Assembly: GCF_003570705.1 (NCBI RefSeq)
Contig: NZ_QWVT01000011.1
Coordinates: forward strand, 124,001 to 188,000
DNA: 64,000 nt
Direction: 5' to 3'
From: Mesobacillus zeae
Lineage (GTDB): Bacteria; Bacillota; Bacilli; Bacillales; Cytobacillaceae
The translations under genes were made by a program, and so were the position numbers. Shown here piece after piece: positions 33,387 to 41,880 of the stretch; the first letter of the stretch is position 1, and each line of letters opens with the position of its first letter. Below the pieces are notes generated by a model. That model did no database searches. It was not told the DNA's origin and saw only the letters and a program-made list of their open reading frames with translations.

Positions 33387-33653
33387 GTGGATATTTCACT
33401 TCAAAAATTGCTGGCAAAGATGGAAGAACAAATAAAAGGGGCCAGAGCCGCTTCCTCAGCGTCGGAAATGAGAGAAAAAATACATACGATCCAAACGCTG
33501 TGCGAGCTTGTTCTTGATGAGCCAAAAGCTGGGCCGGCACCAGAACCGAAAATCAGCATGATCCAGCAAAGCCCTGTTCCAGCCACGTTGCAGCAGCCAA
33601 AGAGGCTTGAGGCAGAAGGCGGAGCCAATGGGGAGTCGCTGTTCGATTTTTAA
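33387..33653 (+). CDS. ywdI: YwdI family protein (DUF5327)
   Basis: Small cytoplasmic protein of 88 aa. Residues 1-46 are a helical, charged segment (LQKLLAKMEEQIKGARAASS, EMREKIHTIQTLCELVL) and the rest is a proline-, glutamine- and alanine-rich tail ending in SLFDF. It matches YwdI by size, tail and position between ung and ywdK. The start is GTG at 33387 behind GCAGGTGAG. The function is unknown. Confidence 0.82.
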   Translation: MDISLQKLLAKMEEQIKGARAASSASEMREKIHTIQTLCELVLDEPKAGPAPEPKISMIQQSPVPATLQQPKRLEAEGGANGESLFDF

Positions 33654-33674
33654 CACAATGGGGGATTGAGAATC

Positions 33675-34046
33675 ATGAAAACATTTATCATCATTGGCGC
33701 AATCAATGCTTTCCTGGCAGTCGCGCTTGGGGCATTCGGGGCGCACGGCCTGCAGGGGAGAGTAGAGCAGAAGTATATTGAAAACTGGCAGACAGGTGTG
33801 ACATACCAAATGTTCCATGCAGTCGGCTTGCTTGTTATCGGCGTTTTGCTGGGCAGACTGCCAGCGAGCTCGCTTTTGTCCTGGTCTGGCTGGCTTATGC
33901 TCATCGGGATCATCCTTTTCTCGGGAAGCCTCTACGTACTGACGCTGACGAAAATCAGCATCCTTGGGGCCATCACTCCATTCGGAGGAGTTTCTTTCCT
34001 TGTTGCTTGGGTCTTGATGATTATCGCCGCAGCAAAATATCTATAA
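33675..34046 (+). CDS. ywdK: DUF423 membrane protein YwdK
   Basis: Integral membrane protein of 123 aa with four hydrophobic helices. It carries the DUF423 signature LGAFGAHGL at about residues 17-25, followed by YQMFHAVGLLVIGVL and FSGSLYVLTLT. Its function is unknown. The ATG at 33675 is 13 nt from the GGGGG site; a TTG at 33666 in frame is too close to it. It is 21 nt downstream of ywdI in the conserved order and is followed by a terminator. Confidence 0.87.
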   Translation: MKTFIIIGAINAFLAVALGAFGAHGLQGRVEQKYIENWQTGVTYQMFHAVGLLVIGVLLGRLPASSLLSWSGWLMLIGIILFSGSLYVLTLTKISILGAITPFGGVSFLVAWVLMIIAAAKYL

Positions 34047-34051
34047 AAAAA

Positions 34052-34082
34052 ATCGCGCCCATACAGGCGCGATCTTTTTTTT
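34052..34082. terminator. bidirectional terminator ywdK / MFS gene
   Basis: ATCGCGCC / GGCGCGAT stem with CATACA loop, A8 before and T8 after, between converging genes. Confidence 0.9.
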
Positions 34083-34084
34083 GC

Positions 34085-35599
34085 CTATGAAGGATCCTTA
34101 GCTCCGGTTTCCACCCGTTCCTTGCCCATGAAAAATATTGCAACCGCGGAGAGGACGATTGGAATGAGCGCGAGTGTGAAAATAAGGGTGATTGAATCAG
34201 ACATGGCTGTCACGATTTTATCGAGAATGGCGGCAGGAATCTGCGAACGCTGTCCCGACTGGAAAAGCTGCTGAGGGTCGCCTAAATTCATATTTGGCGC
34301 ACCGCCTCCCTGCATGCCGGCAAAAGCATCCTTCAGCTCGTTAGTGAAGGCATTGTTCTGGATGGCCCCGAAAATCGTGACTCCAAGGGTCATGCCAAGC
34401 GAGCGAAGAAAAGAGTTGGTCGAGTTTGCCGAACCGCGGTAGCGCGGATCAAGATTATGAATCGAAGCCGTAGGCAACAGTGAGAAAGAAAAGCCAACGC
34501 CGAACCCGACAAGAATCATAAACAAAGTCAGCGCTAACCGTGAGGTATCAGGTGTCATCGAGCTCAGCATGAACATGCCGGCAAAATAGGACACGATGGA
34601 AATAACCATCAGGTTCCGGAAGCTTGTTTTCGTCTGGAAGCCGCCGCCGATCCCGCTTCCCACAACCGATCCAAGCATCATCGGCATCAGAATCAGACCC
34701 GCATTTTTAGCGGTGCCGCCATACACTGCCTGTACGAAGATCGGGATGAAGACAGCGAGAATCACGAACGTAGCACCGTACAGGAAAGCAAGGATCTGTG
34801 ATACAGCAAACAGCCGCCGCTTGAACATCCAGAAAGAAATGATTGGCTCTTCCGCCTTTCTTTCCGCAAAAATAAACACGATGAAAAAGAGGGCAAAGCC
34901 TGCAAAAAGGCTGAGAATTTGAACAGAATCCCAGCTGTATTTTTTTCCGCCAAGCTCAAGGGCAAACATCAGGCTGATAACCGCCAGCACGAGTGTAATA
35001 GCACCTGTCCAGTCGATCTTTTGCGCTGTATGCTGCGGTGATTCTTTATAATAGCGCCAGATGAGAGCAAAGGAAACTAGGCCGATTGGAACATTGATGT
35101 AGAACACCCAATGCCAGCTGATCATGTCTGTGATATAGGCGCCCAGCAGAGGGCCGAGGACGCTCGATGTCCCGAACACAGCTCCAAGAAGGCCGGTCAT
35201 CTTCCCGCGTTTTTCCGGCGGAAAGATATCAAACACAATCGTAAAGGCGATCGGCATCAAGGCGCCGCCGCCAATCCCCTGGATGGCGCGGTATATGCTC
35301 AGCTGCACCATATTCTGGGCGATTCCGCAGAGGGCGGAGCCAGCCAAAAATACCAAAAGGCCAAATATGTAGAAACGCTTCCTGCCATACATGTCAGAAA
35401 GTTTCCCGAAAATCGGCATCCCCGCCATGACTGTGACCATATAGGCCGAGGTCACCCAAACAAACTTGTCAAAGCCGCCAAGATCAGCGACAATCGTTCC
35501 CATTGCAGTTGCCACAATGGTGTTATCCATGGCGGCCATCAAAATGCCCAAAAGCAATCCAGCCACCACAGGTTTTAAATTAACGTTATCAGATACCAT
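34085..35599 (-). CDS. MFS transporter, DHA2 (14-helix) multidrug family
   Basis: Proton-driven drug exporter of 504 aa with 14 membrane helices (EmrB/QacA type). The helix-1 motif MAAMDNTIVATAM carries the DHA2 acidic residue, GKLSDMYGRKR (about residues 65-75) is MFS motif A, IQGIGGGALMPIAF is motif B and LGPLLGAYI resembles motif C. The extracellular loop before the last helix has a Met/Gly/Gln-rich stretch. The ATG at 35597-35599 follows AGGAGG. It is a single gene; the substrate is unknown and no regulator is adjacent. Confidence 0.9.
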   Translation of the reverse strand: MVSDNVNLKPVVAGLLLGILMAAMDNTIVATAMGTIVADLGGFDKFVWVTSAYMVTVMAGMPIFGKLSDMYGRKRFYIFGLLVFLAGSALCGIAQNMVQLSIYRAIQGIGGGALMPIAFTIVFDIFPPEKRGKMTGLLGAVFGTSSVLGPLLGAYITDMISWHWVFYINVPIGLVSFALIWRYYKESPQHTAQKIDWTGAITLVLAVISLMFALELGGKKYSWDSVQILSLFAGFALFFIVFIFAERKAEEPIISFWMFKRRLFAVSQILAFLYGATFVILAVFIPIFVQAVYGGTAKNAGLILMPMMLGSVVGSGIGGGFQTKTSFRNLMVISIVSYFAGMFMLSSMTPDTSRLALTLFMILVGFGVGFSFSLLPTASIHNLDPRYRGSANSTNSFLRSLGMTLGVTIFGAIQNNAFTNELKDAFAGMQGGGAPNMNLGDPQQLFQSGQRSQIPAAILDKIVTAMSDSITLIFTLALIPIVLSAVAIFFMGKERVETGAKDPS

Positions 35600-35751
35600 C
35601 CAATTCCTCCTGAAAAATAGGTAGCTTAAGTTTAGAGATGGCGGTTGGCTATTGTCAAGTGCCGATAGGTAGGACGGGCGGGTTTTGTTTTCAGCATGAA
35701 GTCAGCTAGGTGTGCTGGTGATGTCGCCGCGTATGCTGTTTCGCTCGGTAA

Positions 35752-35819
35752 AAGCTGGCACAACTGCGGGGACTGGTTTCTACAGCAATAAACCAGTCCC
35801 CGCGCCACCAGCTGCTTTT
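35752..35819. repeat. large hairpin in intergenic region
   Basis: GCGGGGACTGGTTT (35777-35790) and AAACCAGTCCCCGC (35800-35813) form a perfect 14-bp stem, extended outward by AAAAGCTGG / CCAGCTGCTTTT. There is no T-run, so it may be a REP-like palindrome or an RNA structure in the MFS gene upstream region. Confidence 0.55.
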
Positions 35820-35905
35820 CAAGGCTAATGTTCGGCCCCACTGCATATTATAGGTCTCACAGTCAAAGACCGAGTCTCGCCGCAGCCCCAACTGTTTCTC
35901 CCAAG

Positions 35906-35933
35906 AAAAAAAGCGGCCCCGGGGCCGCTTTTT
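35906..35933. terminator. terminator of gerQ
   Basis: AAAAAGCGGCCCC / GGGGCCGCTTTTT, a perfect palindrome directly after the gerQ stop. Confidence 0.85.
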
Positions 35934-35942
35934 CTAAGTCTT

Positions 35943-36470
35943 TTAGCGCGGAGGGTAAGATGCCAATCCTTGGCCGCCTGCTCCGCTGAACGGATATTGA
36001 TACTCGATTTCCTCGTCAAAGGTGATGTAGTCCAAGTAGACCATCAGGAGGAGGTAGCGCGTTCCGGTTTGCGGGTCTTTGATGATGATATGGTCTCGGC
36101 CCGCGGCCTCGATTGTCCCTTTGAAAATTTTCGCGTTCCACTCGCGGTTGTTTTCGAACGTCATGTAAATGGTCGCAAGCTTTCCTTTGTTCAGCCGCAG
36201 AATGTTTTCAATATACGACTCTTCAGCAGGAAGCATACCAGGCACATTGATGCCCCCGCCCGGGGTACCGCCCGCCTGCATTCCGGGTTGCATTCCGGGT
36301 TGCATTCCGCCTCCTGCTGTGCCCGGGACAGCGCCCCCGGCTTGCGGATAAGGGTAAATCATTTGTGATCCTTGAAAACCTGTCTGAGGCTGGCTTGCCG
36401 CCCCTGTTCCCTGCTGGTAGTTTTGCGGTGCCCTGTACGCATCATAGTACGGATAATATTGTTGAGTCAT
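35943..36470 (-). CDS. gerQ: spore coat protein GerQ
   Basis: Spore inner-coat protein of 175 aa that localises the lytic enzyme CwlJ and is cross-linked by the transglutaminase Tgl in B. subtilis. The N-terminal half is low-complexity, rich in Gln, Tyr, Gly and Pro, with the triplicated GMQPGMQPGMQAGG. The C-terminal domain (about residues 82-160) has the family blocks EESYIENILRLNKGKLATIY and GRDHIIIKDPQTGTRYLLLM. B. subtilis GerQ is cross-linked through N-terminal lysines, but here the first lysine is in the C-terminal domain (about residue 95). The ATG at 36468-36470 has AGGAGG. Expression in the mother cell is expected but no promoter is assigned. Confidence 0.92.
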   Translation of the reverse strand: MTQQYYPYYDAYRAPQNYQQGTGAASQPQTGFQGSQMIYPYPQAGGAVPGTAGGGMQPGMQPGMQAGGTPGGGINVPGMLPAEESYIENILRLNKGKLATIYMTFENNREWNAKIFKGTIEAAGRDHIIIKDPQTGTRYLLLMVYLDYITFDEEIEYQYPFSGAGGQGLASYPPR

Positions 36471-36628
36471 CCTTTTTCCTCCTCAAAAATGATTTAGTGG
36501 GATTGTTTTTTTTCAGCTATTTAGCAGAAAAAAGCTGCCGTAAAATCAAAAGCTGTATTACACGCTTGTCAAGATGATAGGACTGCACTCACTAATTCAT
36601 TTTTATGAAAGCTGTTCAGGATTATGAC

Positions 36629-36659
36629 AAAAAAAGCCTCCGGGAGATCCGGAGACTTT
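36629..36659 (-). terminator. terminator of hemQ
   Basis: GTCTCCGG / CCGGAGGC stem with T6 on the minus strand, 11 nt after the hemQ stop. Confidence 0.8.
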
Positions 36660-36669
36660 GAAATAACCA

Positions 36670-37413
36670 TTATACCTGAAGGAACGGAGCGATGCGCTCT
36701 TCATCCAGAAGATTTCCGACAAAGAAAGAACCGAACTCGCCGTAACGGGCGCTGACTTCATCAAATCTCATTTCATAGACTAATTTTTTAAATTGAAGGA
36801 CATCATCCGCAAACAAGGTAACGCCCCATTCGTAGTCATCAAAGCCGACCGAGCCGGTGATGATTTGCTTGACCTTGCCGGCATACTGGCGGCCGATCAT
36901 ACCATGGGAGTACATCAATTTCTTGCGGTCTGCCATCGGAAGCATGTACCAGTTGTCTTCACCCTGGCGGCGCTTGTCCATTGGATAGAAGCACACATGG
37001 TTCGCTTTTGGAAGCTCAGGGTAGAGCCGTGCGCGTACCTGCGGGTTCTGGTAAGGATCTTCTCCATCGGCAAGGTAATTGCTGAGTTCAACAACGGATA
37101 CATAAGAATGCGCCGGGAGTGTAAACTCGGCAAGCTTCGTCTTGTTGAATTCCGTTTCGATTTCATTTAATTCTTCCATCGTAGGACGAAGGATCATCAT
37201 CATGAAATCTGCTTTTTGCCCAACGATTGTGTAAAGGGCGTGGCTGCCTTCTTTGCCGGCCTGCGTGGTATTCCATTTATCGAGAAGTGCGCGGAACTCA
37301 TGGATTGCGGCCTGGCGCTCGTCTCCGGACAGCATTTTCCAGGTTGTCCAGTCAACCGTGCGGAAATCGTGTAAACAATACCAGCCATCAAGCGTTTGTG
37401 CTGCTTCACTCAT
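36670..37413 (-). CDS. hemQ: coproheme decarboxylase HemQ
   Basis: Chlorite-dismutase-fold enzyme of 247 aa that makes protoheme from coproheme with hydrogen peroxide, the last step of the Gram-positive heme route. Visible blocks: [14 protein letters not shown] near residue 9, the [15 protein letters not shown] segment with the active-site tyrosine region, the [20 protein letters not shown] block with the heme-ligand histidine and [14 protein letters not shown]. The ATG at 37411-37413 follows AGGAGTGAG; the frame is open 9 nt further upstream. It is divergent from pta. Confidence 0.95.
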   Translation of the reverse strand: MSEAAQTLDGWYCLHDFRTVDWTTWKMLSGDERQAAIHEFRALLDKWNTTQAGKEGSHALYTIVGQKADFMMMILRPTMEELNEIETEFNKTKLAEFTLPAHSYVSVVELSNYLADGEDPYQNPQVRARLYPELPKANHVCFYPMDKRRQGEDNWYMLPMADRKKLMYSHGMIGRQYAGKVKQIITGSVGFDDYEWGVTLFADDVLQFKKLVYEMRFDEVSARYGEFGSFFVGNLLDEERIAPFLQV

Positions 37414-37598
37414 TAATCTCACTCCTAATCATTCAAAAAATATACACAACTACTATAACATAGTTTTGCCAGCCGTCATGTTTTTGCCGCTTGCAGCGGG
37501 AGGGTGCTTGTTTAACATGAACATAAAAAGGATATTCTTTAAAGGTATCGGAAACAGTAATTATTGATAAACAATTTTAAAAACAAAGAATTATTTAT

Positions 37599-37612
37599 TG
37601 TAAACGCCAACA
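37599..37612. promoter_or_regulatory. cre-like CcpA site upstream of pta
   Basis: TGTAAACGCCAACA matches 13 of 14 positions of the cre consensus TGWAANCGNTNWCA. It lies just upstream of the pta -35 box. In B. subtilis CcpA activates pta from an upstream cre, and this position allows the same. Confidence 0.6.
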
Positions 37613-37615
37613 TGA

Positions 37616-37643
37616 TTGATTTTTACCCTGTGTCAAGTATGCT
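37616..37643 (+). promoter_or_regulatory. probable pta promoter
   Basis: TTGATT (37616-37621), 16-nt spacer, TATGCT (37638-37643), about 37 nt before the pta start. Confidence 0.5.
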
Positions 37644-37679
37644 ATTGAAGTAGAGTGTAAAAGGAGGAACAAAATCATT

Positions 37680-38657
37680 ATGAGCAACTTATTTACAACC
37701 CTTAAAGAAAAGGTGAGCGGACAAAATTTGCGCATCGTTTTTCCGGAAGGATCTGACGAGCGGATTCTGAAAGCGGCTGGGCGTCTCGCAGAAGATGGCA
37801 TCCTCACTCCTGTTTTAATAGGAAACATTGAAAAAATCCAGGCATTGGCTTCCGACCTTGGCGTTTCTCTTGAACGGGCGGAAATTTACGATCCGGCCAA
37901 TTTTGCCATGATGGACGAGCTTGTAGCAGCTTTTGTTGAAAGGCGGAAGGGGAAGGCGAGTGAAGAGCAGGCCCGCCAAATCCTTCTTGATGAAAATTAT
38001 TTTGGAACGATGTTAGTGTATGCAAACAAAGCTGACGGACTAGTGAGCGGTGCAGCGCACTCGACGGCAGACACTGTAAGGCCGGCGTTACAGATCATCA
38101 AGACAAAGGAAGGCGTCCGTAAAACTTCAGGCGTTTTCATCATGGTCCGTGAAGATGAGAAATATGTGTTCGCCGACTGTGCGATCAATATTTCCCCTGA
38201 CAGCCAGGACCTTGCGGAAATCGCGGTAGAGAGTGCTAGAACAGCAAGAATGTTTGATATTGAACCGCGCGTGGCAATGCTAAGCTTCTCGACAAAAGGC
38301 TCTGCCGTGTCTCCGGAGACGGAAAAAATGTCAAAAGCTGTGGAAGAGGCAAAACTCCGCGACCCGCTTCTCATTCTTGACGGAGAGTTCCAGTTTGACG
38401 CAGCTTTCGTGCCTTCCGTGGCCGCGAAAAAAGCGCCGGACTCCCCGATCCAGGGAGATGCCAATACATTTGTATTCCCAAGCCTTGAAGCCGGAAATAT
38501 TGGCTACAAAATTGCCCAGCGGCTCGGCGGGTTCGAAGCTGTTGGTCCAATCCTCCAGGGCCTTAACCGCCCTGTCAACGACCTGTCCCGCGGATGCAGT
38601 GAGGAAGATGTGTACAAGCTCGCCCTCATCACCGCCGCACAGGCAATGTTCAAATAA
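37680..38657 (+). CDS. pta: phosphate acetyltransferase
   Basis: Cytoplasmic enzyme of 325 aa that converts acetyl-CoA and phosphate to acetyl phosphate, the first step of overflow acetate formation. Family blocks: IVFPEGSDERILKAA near residue 18, DGLVSGAAHSTADTVRPALQ, SFSTKGSAVSPETEK and NTFVFPSLEAGNIGYKIAQR. The length is that of short, single-domain EutD-type Pta. The ATG at 37680 follows AAAGGAGGA. It has its own terminator at 38672-38703. Confidence 0.95.
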   Translation: MSNLFTTLKEKVSGQNLRIVFPEGSDERILKAAGRLAEDGILTPVLIGNIEKIQALASDLGVSLERAEIYDPANFAMMDELVAAFVERRKGKASEEQARQILLDENYFGTMLVYANKADGLVSGAAHSTADTVRPALQIIKTKEGVRKTSGVFIMVREDEKYVFADCAINISPDSQDLAEIAVESARTARMFDIEPRVAMLSFSTKGSAVSPETEKMSKAVEEAKLRDPLLILDGEFQFDAAFVPSVAAKKAPDSPIQGDANTFVFPSLEAGNIGYKIAQRLGGFEAVGPILQGLNRPVNDLSRGCSEEDVYKLALITAAQAMFK

Positions 38658-38671
38658 ATTTTTAAAAGTAG

Positions 38672-38703
38672 CCGGATTCCAAAGCGGGAATCCGGCTTTT
38701 TTG
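38672..38703 (+). terminator. terminator of pta
   Basis: GCCGGATTCC / GGAATCCGGC stem with T6. Confidence 0.9.
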
Positions 38704-38822
38704 TTGTGTTGAAGGGGGGATTTGGGTAGAGAGGTGCTTCTGGATTGAAAATGCCCCCTATACACTGGGTTCGAGGGCAAAATGGGGTCCAAAACCTGCT
38801 GGATTGGCCAAAATTCTACCTT

Positions 38823-38980
38823 GAGGCTTGGGAAATAATTTCATTCTCTCGGGAAATACCGTGATTAAGACAGAAATCTGGGGGATTCGGACAAGAAACA
38901 CAATGATTCAGACAAAAAAAGCTTTCATTCGGACAGAAAACAGCCTGATTCGGACAATTAGACAATATGTGGAAAAACAA
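38823..38980. repeat. GATTCGGACA element, copy 2
   Basis: Same plan as 15364-15530: head GAGGCTTGGGAAATAAT with TTCTCTCGGGAAATACCG. Units GATTAAGACAGAAA, GATTCGGACAAGAAA, GATTCAGACAAAAAA, ATTCGGACAGAAAA and GATTCGGACA follow at about 20-22 bp, then the tail AATTAGACAATATGTGG. It is in the same orientation as copy 1. Confidence 0.75.
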
Positions 38981-39000
38981 AACCAGGCATGACCCGTTAT

Positions 39001-39273
39001 CTACCCCAATAGATTCCCCGTTACCAAGATAAATCCCATCCATATGGCCAGCGTCGCAACTAATAAAATAGTCAGCACGCTGCGAAATGCTGACCATACA
39101 TTCCTGGTTCCTCCCAAACCCCAAACAGCCAGGAAGAAAGAAATCATCGATATGTATAAAAGGGCATATAAAAAGCCCGTCCTTTCGCTGCCCGCGGGTA
39201 TTAAAAAGGTAAAAAATAATAGCCAGCAAAGCATACAAAGAAGGAAGGCCCACAGATTTAGTTTGGACTTCAA
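39001..39273 (-). CDS. hypothetical small membrane protein (90 aa)
   Basis: Unrecognised protein with three hydrophobic stretches: about residues 6-26 (NLWAFLLCMLCWLLFFTFLI), 34-52 and 62-84. It starts at a TTG (39271-39273) behind GCAGGTGAT. It is upstream of no conserved partner; a second small membrane protein gene lies just to its right on the same strand. The composition looks like a real membrane protein, but I know no family. Confidence 0.55.
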   Translation of the reverse strand: MKSKLNLWAFLLCMLCWLLFFTFLIPAGSERTGFLYALLYISMISFFLAVWGLGGTRNVWSAFRSVLTILLVATLAIWMGFILVTGNLLG

Positions 39274-39320
39274 AAAATCACCTGCCTGCTAGGAAATTTT
39301 AAAAAGACTCTATTAAGTTG

Positions 39321-39473
39321 TTAAAAGCCTTTGAAAGCATTGTTTAAGATAACCAATATAATAACGATCACAATCGCAAGGAAAGTCTGTGTACGGTATT
39401 TCTCCCGTTCTTCTTTGCGTTGTAATTGTTCCCGGTATTTTTTCTGAATGGCTTCTTGCTTATTATTTCGCAT
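39321..39473 (-). CDS. small single-pass membrane protein (50 aa)
   Basis: Frame from ATG 39471-39473 to TAA 39321-39323. Residues 1-27 are highly charged (KKYREQLQRKEEREKYR) and residues 29-44 form one membrane helix (FLAIVIVIILVILNNA). A GGGGGAT site lies 9 nt before the ATG. The amphipathic, basic N-terminus followed by a helix is typical of small Bacillus membrane proteins. I do not recognise a named family. Confidence 0.6.
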   Translation of the reverse strand: MRNNKQEAIQKKYREQLQRKEEREKYRTQTFLAIVIVIILVILNNAFKGF

Positions 39474-39657
39474 TTTCTATATCCCCCAGTTCCTGTTTTT
39501 TTCAGAAGGGCATCCATTTTCGGAATATTTGCTCAATAAAATCGTATCGGCTATCTCCTATTTTGTCAATTTGGCTCCTGTTCGCAGGACACCTTAAGCA
39601 GCGTTCCTTCCTATGCTATAATAACGTCATGAATATGGACTTAAAGGAGAAATTACA

Positions 39658-40494
39658 ATGGAAGAGGCGCTAAGCTTACTGCGCCAGGATCGTTGGAGAC
39701 TGATTGATCAGTCGGCGCTTGGCCCGCATTTTCATGCGCTGCAGTCATTCGCGACTGACGATACACTTTGCGCATCGGTGGGATCGGGCGAATCACCCGC
39801 AACAGCACGGGCATGGGTGCACCACCGGACCATCGTCCTCGGCATCCAGGATACAAGGCTGCCCGGGCTGCAGGATGGCGTGGACTATTTAAGGACACAG
39901 GGCTGGGACGTGATTGTGCGGAATTCCGGCGGGCTTGCGGTCGTGCTCGATGAAGGAGTGCTGAACCTGACGCTCGTTTTTCCGGAAAAAGAAAAAGGGA
40001 TTGATATCAACCGCGGCTACGATGCAATGTGGCTGTTAATACAGGAATTGTTATCGGACTTTGATGTACAAATAGAAGCGCGGGAAATACATGGCTCCTA
40101 TTGCCCCGGTAGCTATGACCTCAGCATCGGAGGCAAAAAGTTTGCCGGCATCTCTCAGCGCCGCCTCAGAAGGGGAGTCGCCGTCCAAATCTATCTTTGC
40201 GTAACAGGCAGCGGCAGCGAGAGAGCTGAACTCATCAGGCAATTTTACGGGCTTGCCAAAAAAGGAGAGAGCAGCAAGGCCGATGGACCCGACATCAAGC
40301 CGGAAGTCATGGCATCGCTGTCGGAGCTGCTCGGAACTTCTCTCTCCATCCAGGACATCATGCTTCGGTTTTTGATGTTCCTGAGCAAAAATAGCTCGCA
40401 CATTATCCAGGGTCAGCTGGAACCTGATGAATACGAGCTGTTTGAAGGCTATTACGATCGAATCATCGAACGAAACAGCCGCTTTCTCGGATAG
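39658..40494 (+). CDS. lipL: octanoyl-[GcvH]:protein N-octanoyltransferase LipL
   Basis: Amidotransferase of 278 aa that moves octanoyl groups from GcvH to E2 subunits in lipoate synthesis. The biotin/lipoate protein ligase fold is shown by [22 protein letters not shown] and by [20 protein letters not shown] (about residues 142-161) with the catalytic cysteine and conserved lysine. The ATG at 39658 has AAGGAGA. The position between pta and rsfA matches B. subtilis ywfL. It is followed by a terminator. Confidence 0.93.
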   Translation: MEEALSLLRQDRWRLIDQSALGPHFHALQSFATDDTLCASVGSGESPATARAWVHHRTIVLGIQDTRLPGLQDGVDYLRTQGWDVIVRNSGGLAVVLDEGVLNLTLVFPEKEKGIDINRGYDAMWLLIQELLSDFDVQIEAREIHGSYCPGSYDLSIGGKKFAGISQRRLRRGVAVQIYLCVTGSGSERAELIRQFYGLAKKGESSKADGPDIKPEVMASLSELLGTSLSIQDIMLRFLMFLSKNSSHIIQGQLEPDEYELFEGYYDRIIERNSRFLG

Positions 40495-40502
40495 TAAAAA
40501 AG

Positions 40503-40548
40503 AAAAGGCCGTCACCATTTTGAAAAATGGGTGGCGGTCTTTTCTTTT
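40503..40548 (+). terminator. terminator of lipL
   Basis: AAAAGGCCGTCACCATTTT pairs with AAAATGGGTGGCGGTCTTTT (two mismatches or G-T pairs). Confidence 0.75.
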
Positions 40549-40651
40549 GCAGGAAACTAGTGAATAGGAAACTGCTTTTTTAAAACACTGTCAGTGTTGT
40601 GTCATCGAATACCAAATGACTTTTTCCATGCCCCCTGATTCTCTAAAATAC

Positions 40652-40770
40652 GATATCTCCGATTACGGGCAAACTATCTCCGGCTGAGCTCAGATATTTA
40701 CAAACACGGGCAAACTATCTCTGTTGAACCTAGATATCCCCGATTACGGGCAACCTATCGCACTCAATCC
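40652..40770. repeat. composite array with a period of about 41 bp
   Basis: Alternating half-units: GATATCTCCGATTACGGGCAAA with CTATCTCCGGCTGAGCTCA, GATATTTACAAACACGGGCAAA's shorter relative with CTATCTCTGTTGAACCTA, and GATATCCCCGATTACGGGC with CTATCGCACTC. Starts are at 40652, 40693 and 40733. The half period of about 20-21 bp is shared with the other arrays of the window. Confidence 0.6.
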
Positions 40771-40835
40771 CCAGAGCACCATCATCCCCATCCCCCTTTT
40801 TAATCTGAAAATCGCCGCACCCCAACGCGCCCACT

Positions 40836-40879
40836 AAAAAACTCCGGCCGCACTCCCTATATGGAATGCAACCGAAGTT
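40836..40879 (-). terminator. terminator of rsfA
   Basis: On the minus strand AACTTCGGTTGCATTCC pairs with GGGAGTGCGGCCGGAGTT, followed by TTTTT. Confidence 0.8.
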
Positions 40880-40917
40880 GGTATGGGTCTGTCTGGCGAT
40901 TGTTCACAACGAGGTGC

Positions 40918-41880
40918 TTACTCGGCGACTTTCTCGAGGTTGCCGTTACGGTCCATCTTGAACTTCGTGGCTGAGCGGTCTTCTTCGTCAAAAAGCACGA
41001 GCTTGCGGGCGCGGTTCATGATTTTCATCAATGTCTCGTAATCTTCCTGCATCGTAAATGAGTTTTGCTCGAGGTCGGATACTTTTTTCCTCAATTCCTC
41101 GTTCTCCTTGCGCAAGCCAAGAATTTCGCGCTTCAATCTTTCATTCTCACTCTTGTAAATATCGGTATAAAGACCTGAGCTGTTCAAGTTTTGCAGGTAG
41201 GCAATCACATGGCCAAGCGTCAGCCGCAATCCCTGCTGCGGGCTTTGAACGTATCTCGGTGCTGCTGGCTGTGGCTCGTCAGCCGCAATCGCTGCTTTGT
41301 TATTTTCCTCATCCTTTGTTTCAGCCTCTGTTTGACCTTCTTCAGCGACAGGTTCCATCTCTTTCTCTTCTGCTTCGGCAGGCTCTGCATCTTCTGCATG
41401 TATGGAATCAGCAATGCCCCCAGCTTCGGCTCCTTGTTCTGATCCGCCCCGTATCAGCATGTCCTCAAGCGAATCCATTGCTTCCTTGGAACCGAGAGAT
41501 TCAAGTAAATTCATTGATTCAAAGTCAGCTTTCACATCGGTGAGCTCAGCAGAAACTTCCATTGTTTCAGGCAGAGCGCCGATGTCTTCCAGCGTCGGGA
41601 CTGGCGGAGAGTAAAGAAGCTTTTTCTTGCCTCCCTGGTCCTTCCCAAGAATCCTTTGCCTTTGCTTACGCTGTTTTTTTGCCAGCTGCAATGCTTTTTC
41701 ATACTGGTGGCGCACGACCGCGTTCCACCTGAAACCGCATGCTGCCGACGTCCTGTCGAGCCTGTCTCCAACTTCCTCAAATGCATTCAGCTGTGTGCTG
41801 CCTTCTCTTACATGCCGCAGCACGGTTTCGGCAAGCAGCAGATCATTTTCTTCCGTCCAGGCATCCTGACGAACTTTCAT
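40918..41880 (-). CDS. rsfA: RsfA family prespore transcription factor
   Basis: DNA-binding protein of 320 aa. Residues 1-60 form a Myb/SANT-like domain (AWTEENDLLLAETVLRHVRE, CGFRWNAVVRHQYEKAL), as in RsfA, which tunes sigma-F genes in the forespore. Residues 90-215 are acidic and low in complexity. A leucine-rich coiled coil (about residues 255-300) follows, with SENERLKREILGLRKENEEL. It is longer than B. subtilis RsfA because of the acidic insert. The ATG at 41878-41880 is preceded by GGGAGTTGAGGA. Confidence 0.88.
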   Translation of the reverse strand: MKVRQDAWTEENDLLLAETVLRHVREGSTQLNAFEEVGDRLDRTSAACGFRWNAVVRHQYEKALQLAKKQRKQRQRILGKDQGGKKKLLYSPPVPTLEDIGALPETMEVSAELTDVKADFESMNLLESLGSKEAMDSLEDMLIRGGSEQGAEAGGIADSIHAEDAEPAEAEEKEMEPVAEEGQTEAETKDEENNKAAIAADEPQPAAPRYVQSPQQGLRLTLGHVIAYLQNLNSSGLYTDIYKSENERLKREILGLRKENEELRKKVSDLEQNSFTMQEDYETLMKIMNRARKLVLFDEEDRSATKFKMDRNGNLEKVAE

